NCBI RefSeq assembly: GCF_034190915.1
Contig: NW_026947496.1
Location: 27,622,001-27,686,000, forward strand
DNA from: Cavia porcellus
Taxonomy: Eukaryota > Chordata > Mammalia > Rodentia > Caviidae
Reading direction: 5' to 3'
DNA length: 64,000 nucleotides
Shown in pieces: positions 40,740-64,000 of this stretch. Made by a program: the position numbers and the translations under genes. The notes under the pieces are model-generated. The model worked only from the letters and a program-made list of their open reading frames with translations, was not told where the DNA came from and did no database searches. How positions within the stretch are numbered: position 1 is the stretch's first letter; each line of letters starts with the position of its first letter.

Positions 40740-41105
40740 CTTTTGAGATTTGCATTATATCTTTAGGGATGAGCCATCCTCTCCCACCCACTAAGATTAA
40801 AATTATGAGCATTTAAATTAAAATTAAAAAAGAACACTTCAGAGCACGATCCTTCTTAGCACAAAATCATCTCCACCCTCTTGATCTGTTGCCCACTGAG
40901 TCATCAACCTGAGTCTTCTGCTAATTCTTCCTGTTATTGTATACACCCAATAAATAGTGGCTGGCTCAGAGTGTCTTTGTCTCTGCCCAGCCTGAGGCAC
41001 TGACCTCCCAGCCCGCCTTCGTGTATTACTAAATCTGTTTCTTATTTCACCCCTTCCCCACACCCCTCATACAGGGGGTCGGGGATCTTGGCCAGATCTC
41101 CAATA
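40740..41105 (+). mobile_element. Possible LTR fragment
   Basis: An LTR-like end with ACACCCAATAAATAGTGG (polyadenylation signal), pyrimidine-rich R-U5-like sequence and a GGGGGTCGGGGATCTTGG border. Family not identified. Confidence 0.4.
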
Positions 41106-41414
41106 ATCTAGCATCCTAGAAAAGAGGTGAGAAGCCCATGTGTGTGAAACAGTCAGCAAGATGCACCCACCCCCTTAGTAGACGAGGACCAGAGAATAAA
41201 GTCTTTGCAAGTTTTGCGTGAATGAAGAATGTTGTGGAAACAGGACCACAGTGTACTCAATCCTAACAGCTCTGTTCCAGTCTCATGTATGATTCTATTT
41301 ACTAGTTGGTGGCCTAACTCTTCAAACCTACTGGTGGCTTGACTGAGGGCCACCAGCGTGACTTTGAACATAGCTGAACACAACTATGCTAAAAGCTTTC
41401 TATTAACACACTCA

Positions 41415-41660
41415 GCGAGTGGGCTTTGTTCTTTTACAAATGAAAGACCCGACATTGCAAGGCGTGATCAACATGGCAGTCAATGTTTAAAGTCTTTTTT
41501 AAAATCTACCATGGTAAAAGGCTCGGTGCCATTAATCCCCCTCCAGAGACTCTCCCTGCTTCAAATACATTGCTCTTGCTCTTCTTGCTACTTTTCTAAG
41601 AAGTTTTGGAAGTCCTCTTCACAGGTAAATTTTTATAAAGTGTGTTTTCCAGATTTGATT
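41415..41660 (-). mobile_element. Mariner-derived palindrome, copy B, left arm
   Basis: GGTGCCATTAATCCCCCTCC and CTACTTTTCTAAGAAGTTTT match the left arm of copy A at 32.03 kb and are the inverse complement of the right arm at 43.33-43.53 kb. Confidence 0.65.
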
Positions 41661-41684
41661 AAAAGTGTAGTGTAGAAGAGATTT

Positions 41685-43199
41685 AGAATAGCAAATGCAA
41701 CCCCGGGGAACAAAGGCAAGACAGAGGGCATCACAATCCCTGACTTGAAATTATACTATAAAGCTACTGTGATAAAAACAGTGTGGTACTGGGGGAAAAA
41801 AAAGAAAGAAAGAAAGAAAAAAACCAGACCCAAAAATCAGTAGAACAGATTGGAAGATACAGACGCCTAATCCACTTTATCTTTGACAAAAGTGCCAAAC
41901 ACATTCACCGGAAGGAAGATGGGCTTTTTAATAACTGCTGCTGGAAAAACCTGCTCTACACACATTGAAGATTAAAACTGAATCCATGTCTTTCGCCATG
42001 CACTAAGCTAAAATTGGAATGGATCAAAGATCTTAATATTAAAACAGAAACATTAAATCTGCTGGAAGATAGAGCAGGTAAAACACCTGAAGACACTGGT
42101 GTAGGTAAAGACTGTAGGAACAAAGCCCCAAGTGCACAGGAACTATTACAAATACCAACAACTTGGGTCTCACGCTACTTGAAAAGCTTTTGCATAGCAT
42201 GAGAAACTACCAGGAATGAAGAGGCAACACACAACACGGGAGAAAATGTTGGAGCTGTATCTCAAGTAAAGGATTACTATCAAGAACATATAAAGAACTC
42301 AAAAAATTAGCCCTCCCTGATTTAAAGATCCAGTCCAAGAATGAGCATCTCAGATGAATACATACTTCTCAGATGAAGAAATACAAACGGCAAATAAATA
42401 TGTTTAAAAAAATGTTCAATATCACTAGTTATTCCAGAGACACAAATTAAAATAACACTGAAATTCCACCCCAGAACAAATAGCCATTATTAAGAAATCA
42501 AGCAATAACAAATACTGGAGGGGATGTGGGGGAAAAGGAACCCTCCTTCATTGCTGGTGGGAGTGCAGACTGTGCAACCACTGTGGAAATCAGTGTGGAA
42601 ATTCCTAAAAATACAGGGAATAGAGGTCCCATTTGACCCAGCTATTCCCCTTCTGGGTATCTTCCTAAAAGAATTAAAAACATTGTACCGTAGCAATATA
42701 TGTGCACCCATATTTATAGCACAGAATTTTTAATAGCTAGATCTTAGAAACAACCTAAATGCCCATTGACTGAGGAATGGATAAAAACAATGCAGTATTT
42801 TTATACAATGGAATACTACTCAGCCATAAAGGATCGACTTTTATATGTAAAAGATGCAACTTGAGACCACACTCATAAGTGAAATAAATAAGACATTCAT
42901 ATTTAAACATCATTGTCTCACTAGTGTGAGAAGCTGAAAAAAACAACATGTATATGAGTATATATATGCATATCAAAAAATAGTTAAGATAACTATACTA
43001 CTGATTTCGCTGATAAGAAAGATTTGTACCTGGATTGTTAGGATAATTGAATGCAGATGTCTTGTGCTCTGGGTGAGTCATTTGAGGATGACAACATGCA
43101 ATGTATGTAACATTGTTGCCCCGGGTTGACGTGTTTTGAAATTTACTTTTAGCTTTTTTTTTTTTTTTCTATTTGAAATAAAATGGATTTGAAAATAAA
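41685..43199 (+). mobile_element. LINE-1 ORF2 C-terminus and 3' end, 5'-truncated
   Basis: A long plus-strand LINE-1 3' segment covers the ORF2 C-terminal region (including the GCTGGTGGGAGTGCAGACTG and CCCATTTGACCCAGCTATTC landmarks) and a 3' UTR ending in an A-rich tail near 43180-43199. Frames are interrupted. It sits between the two arms of mariner copy B. Confidence 0.85.
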
Positions 43200-43204
43200 A
43201 CCGC

Positions 43205-43560
43205 GGTGAATGTTGCCGTTAAGTGCTATCCAGCAGAAAGGCAGGCTTGTAAAAACACGTCAAGGTCCTCATAGATCTTATTCAACAGATCTGGCACCGT
43301 GCAACTTCTGGCTCTTCTCCAAAGTCAAAATAATCATGACGAGTAAATGTTTTTAATACATTCAGGACGTGCAGGCAGCCAGGACAACACAACTAAAGAC
43401 ACTCGCAAAAGAGGACTTCAGAAAGTGACAAGATGGATGCAATAAGTGTGTTCGAGAAAAAGGGGAGGTTTTTGAAAGGGATTAACAGTAATGCTGTGTT
43501 TTCGTGTAATAAACTTTTCAAATGTAAACATTCACCTTGTTTGTTTACCACGCCACGTAA
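43205..43560 (+). mobile_element. Mariner-derived palindrome, copy B, right arm
   Basis: It contains decayed mariner transposase coding sequence: 43297-43335 reads like the APCNFWLFSKVK motif that follows the catalytic aspartate region, followed by AACTAAAGACACTCGCAAAA and TTCAGAAAGTGACAAGATGG. No intact frame remains. Confidence 0.7.
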
Positions 43561-44071
43561 GGAACTTGCCCACTTCGTTAGCAAGCGATTCTGAGTTTGG
43601 GCCCAGTTAAATGGAGGGGACCCCTAGAGCCACATCTGGAAAGGCATCCACGCCGCCCCCCCCCCCACGTCGCCCCCAGGGAGCCATCGCCCAGATCCGG
43701 AGCTCAGGAGCTGCAGCGACAGTGAGACCCTAATCTTAGCACCAGCTAACTACAGGCTCAGCACCCGAACCTGGGCGATGTAAGCGGGGAGCGAATGAGG
43801 GCGGTGCTCCTATAACAGGTGGCCCACCAGGTGCCGAGGATCGAGCCCCCGAGATTGGCAAAGGTGACCGTCCGCAAGCGTCTGTGGCCGCGGCCCCGCC
43901 CTCCCGAGGCAGCGCCGGGGAAGGAGGTCCAGGCCCCGCGCAGCCGGCAGAGGGCGCTGTCGCGTCCCAGTCCCTCCCGCCGCCCGCGCGTCCCCGCGAC
44001 CCCGTGCTCCCGTGCGCGCGCGCGCCTGCCTCTTAGCTCCAGGGGCCGTCGCCGTCCTCGCCGCCCGAGCC

Positions 44072-61769
<17,698 letters not shown>

Positions 61770-63375
61770 GTAAGCTCCTCTAACCTGAGGGAAGACCAGA
61801 GACGCAGCAGAGCTTCCTGTGCTCTGGGGCTGGGGGCCCAGCAGGGATCAGGACCGAGCCCATCCACCGAAGAGCAGAGTTAATTCATCAGTTTATTTTT
61901 TTAACCTCTGGAAATGCTTAGAATTCCCTTGGCCTCTGACATTATTACTTCTTCCTGCAACGGCTTTGGTGCATCTTGCCCCAGGATTTTGCCGGGCTTA
62001 GGTCCTGATGTCTTTCTTTTAACATCTGAAGTGTTCATTCAGCCCTGGGAAATTTGTGATCGTTATGTCTCACAGAGGTTTCCTCCCCTCTGTGTATCCT
62101 TTACCAGCCATGGTTACCATGGGGTTGCTACTTGTGGCCTCCGCTGCTCTTACCTGTTCCTTCCATCCCTTCGTCCCTCCTGATGTCTTCTGAGAGCCCT
62201 TCGCCTCCAGGTGCTGGATTACTTTTCTGCCTCTTTTTCATTGGGATGTGTCTGCAGTAATGACATTCATGTTCATTTGGGGAACTGGCTCATATATAAC
62301 ACATATCTTGATTGTTTTCTGTCCCATCCCTCCAACCCTTTCCAATTTCTTCCTCTTCCCCAAAAAGCCTGCCTTTATTTTTCTCCTTGCTTGTATTTCG
62401 GCTTTCTCATATAAGAGAAACCCTGAGACTTCTGAGTTTCTGTGTCTTAGTTCTTCAGATGCACCGCCCACTCCCTGAGTTCTTTGTCCCTACCTTTTTG
62501 CCCTTTGATCTTTACAGTCATTTCTTCCCTGTATCTTCCTGCTTTGTTTCCCCCCAAATCTGCTGGAGCTGTTTATCCCTTGTCTTATGTTTTTATTCTG
62601 CTTCTCGGTTTCTTCTTGGTCTGGCATACACTGTGCTGTTTGTCGTCAGTTTTTAGTCTTAGAGCTCCCCAGCCGTCTCCTGATTTCCCATGCGAATTCA
62701 TCTTTGGGCCCTGAATTCTGTGCATCCTCGACACCTGCCATGAGGCTGTGAGAAGCTGAGACCCAAGTTTGAGCTCCTGATGTATTTAGGGGAAAAGGGC
62801 CAAGTTTCAGGGTGGGGCTGGGGGTTCAGCACCACAATCTTGTCTCAGCACCTCTCCGCCCACTGCAGTATCCCTTCCTCCTGAGTATTTTGCAGTTATC
62901 TCTATCGCAATAGGCTGGTGAAAATGAGGCTGCCACCCCCTGTTCCTGCCCATGCTTGTTGTGTATGGCTGGTGTGGCAGCTGGGTGTGGGCACTGCCTG
63001 AGCCTCTCTGCTGTCCCCTAGAACCTAGCACAGAACCAGGAGTCCAGGACTACACACAAGATTGCTGGAAATTCAAGGGTGTGATGGGGGTGCTGTGCCT
63101 CACCTCCACAGCTCCAGAAGTGGCCACCATTTCCCTCTAGCACTCAGCCACCTTCCTGGCCTGCAAAAGTGTCTGGCATATTTTTGGTGTTTGTTGCTGA
63201 TGGAGCTTTTTCAAGTCATGATTCTCCTTCTCTCCCCTCTGGCATCTCCAGCAGCTGCACTTGCCCAGGGTCAGAAATTGTTTTTATCATGTACTTTGCT
63301 AGCCTTGGTACCATTTTGCTTGTGGAGATTACATATTATCCCAGCATTACAGAAATATACTACTTCAAGAACATT
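61770..63375 (+). other. ALDH5A1 intron 8, first part
   Basis: Pyrimidine-rich but without a recognised repeat or exon. I looked for exon 9 of ALDH5A1 (expected to follow the VIK codon) in this and the remaining sequence and did not find it. Confidence 0.55.
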
Positions 63376-63381
63376 CATCCA

Positions 63382-63470
63382 GGGCTGGGGATTTAGCTCA
63401 GCGGCATAAACGGCTGCCTTGCAGGCATGCAGTTATGAGTTCAATCCCCGTCCCGACAAAAAAAAAAAAT
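63382..63470 (+). mobile_element. ID-type SINE
   Basis: GGCTGGGGATTTAGCTCAGC, GGCATAAACGGCTGCC and GAGTTCAATCCCC with a 12-base A tail. Flanked by imperfect TTCATCC repeats that may be the target-site duplication. Confidence 0.9.
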
Positions 63471-63539
63471 GTTCATCCTTCAGTTTAATAGAAATGTTAC
63501 TCCTAGAACATGAACCAGATGCTTTCTCAGGTAGCCAAA

Positions 63540-63645
63540 GGATGCAGTAGCTAGCAGTGCAGGCTTTGGAGGTGACAGGGGTATAGACTCAGGCTTTGCT
63601 GCCTAGTGTCATAACCTCAGGCAGGTTAAAAATTTCCAAGTGTGC
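63540..63645 (+). mobile_element. MIR fragment
   Basis: GCAGGCTTTGGAGGTGACAG, GACTCAGGCTTTGCTGCC and AACCTCAGGCAGGTTAAAA follow the MIR 5' half and core. Confidence 0.6.
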
Positions 63646-64000
63646 TCTGCATAGCCCTGCAGAGACAGTGGGTTCCCTTTGCTAGAGGGTCTCCATATTT
63701 AAATGCTTAGAACCTCATGCCACAGTTATAATTCTGTAATAACAGAAAAATACCACTCAGATCTTGTTCCTAAAATAAAATTAGAATGCTGGAAGAAACT
63801 GCAGAGGGCTTTGGCACAAATCTTTTCTTTCAGAGAGGAACAGACGCCACACACAGTGAGTCTGGGGAGCAGGAGTAAGTGGCAAAGCCTGTTTTAAAGC
63901 TGGCCTTGTCCTCTGCCTCTGAATGGCTTTCCTCTACTGCCTCGTGCCTGCTTCTGGGTAGTATCTGTGATGCTTCCACCCTGAGCACAGCTGATGCCAT

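Noticed and set aside
39780..41105. Endogenous retrovirus provirus between two LTR-like segments
   Set aside because: The two LTR-like segments (39.17-39.75 and 40.74-41.1 kb) do not look alike, and I saw no gag, pol or env similarity between them.
41685..43199. Active LINE-1
   Set aside because: It is 5'-truncated, with interrupted frames and no ORF1, so it cannot move by itself.
44012..44071. Possible upstream in-frame start of ALDH5A1
   Set aside because: The codon at 44012 is GTG, not ATG, and orthologues begin at the residue encoded by 44072.

Overview
The window is a piece of a mammalian nuclear genome, almost certainly from a rodent. It has long introns with GT-AG boundaries, CA and AAAG microsatellites, LINE-1 remnants, MIRs, 7SL-derived B1-like SINEs, and many ID-type (tRNA-like) SINEs, several fused to a B1-like unit as in B1-dID dimers. 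GPLD1 also has residues I associate with rodent orthologues (for example a Val-Gln pair where human has Met-Gln at residues 299-300). The ID sequences do not look murine, and I could not fix the species; a beaver- or kangaroo-rat-like lineage is only a guess.

Two protein-coding genes lie head to head. On the minus strand, positions 263 to 36217 hold the first 15 coding exons of GPLD1 (GPI-specific phospholipase D). They encode residues 1-482 without a stop, and every exon phase joins correctly. The rest of its beta-propeller lies beyond the left edge. On the plus strand, positions 44072 to 61769 hold the first eight coding exons of ALDH5A1 (mitochondrial succinate semialdehyde dehydrogenase). 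They encode 428 residues plus two bases, including the catalytic Glu and Cys. The remaining exons lie beyond the right edge. This order and orientation matches the conserved GPLD1-ALDH5A1 neighbourhood of mammals.

The 7.8 kb between the two start codons holds SINEs, two LTR-like elements, a mariner-derived inverted repeat split by a LINE-1, and the CpG-rich ALDH5A1 promoter. GPLD1 has no CpG island at its start. The two genes are not a functional unit: one makes a secreted plasma enzyme that cleaves GPI anchors, the other clears a GABA catabolite in mitochondria.

I found no previously undescribed biological system. The observations most worth checking are a 13-bp duplication that creates two identical splice donors at GPLD1 exon 3, a 50-bp perfect direct repeat on either side of GPLD1 exon 2, two palindromic mariner-derived elements (one carrying a nested LINE-1), a 150-bp tandem repeat in GPLD1 intron 12, and a paralogous repeat in both genes that carries a 24-bp array of inverted CCAAT boxes.
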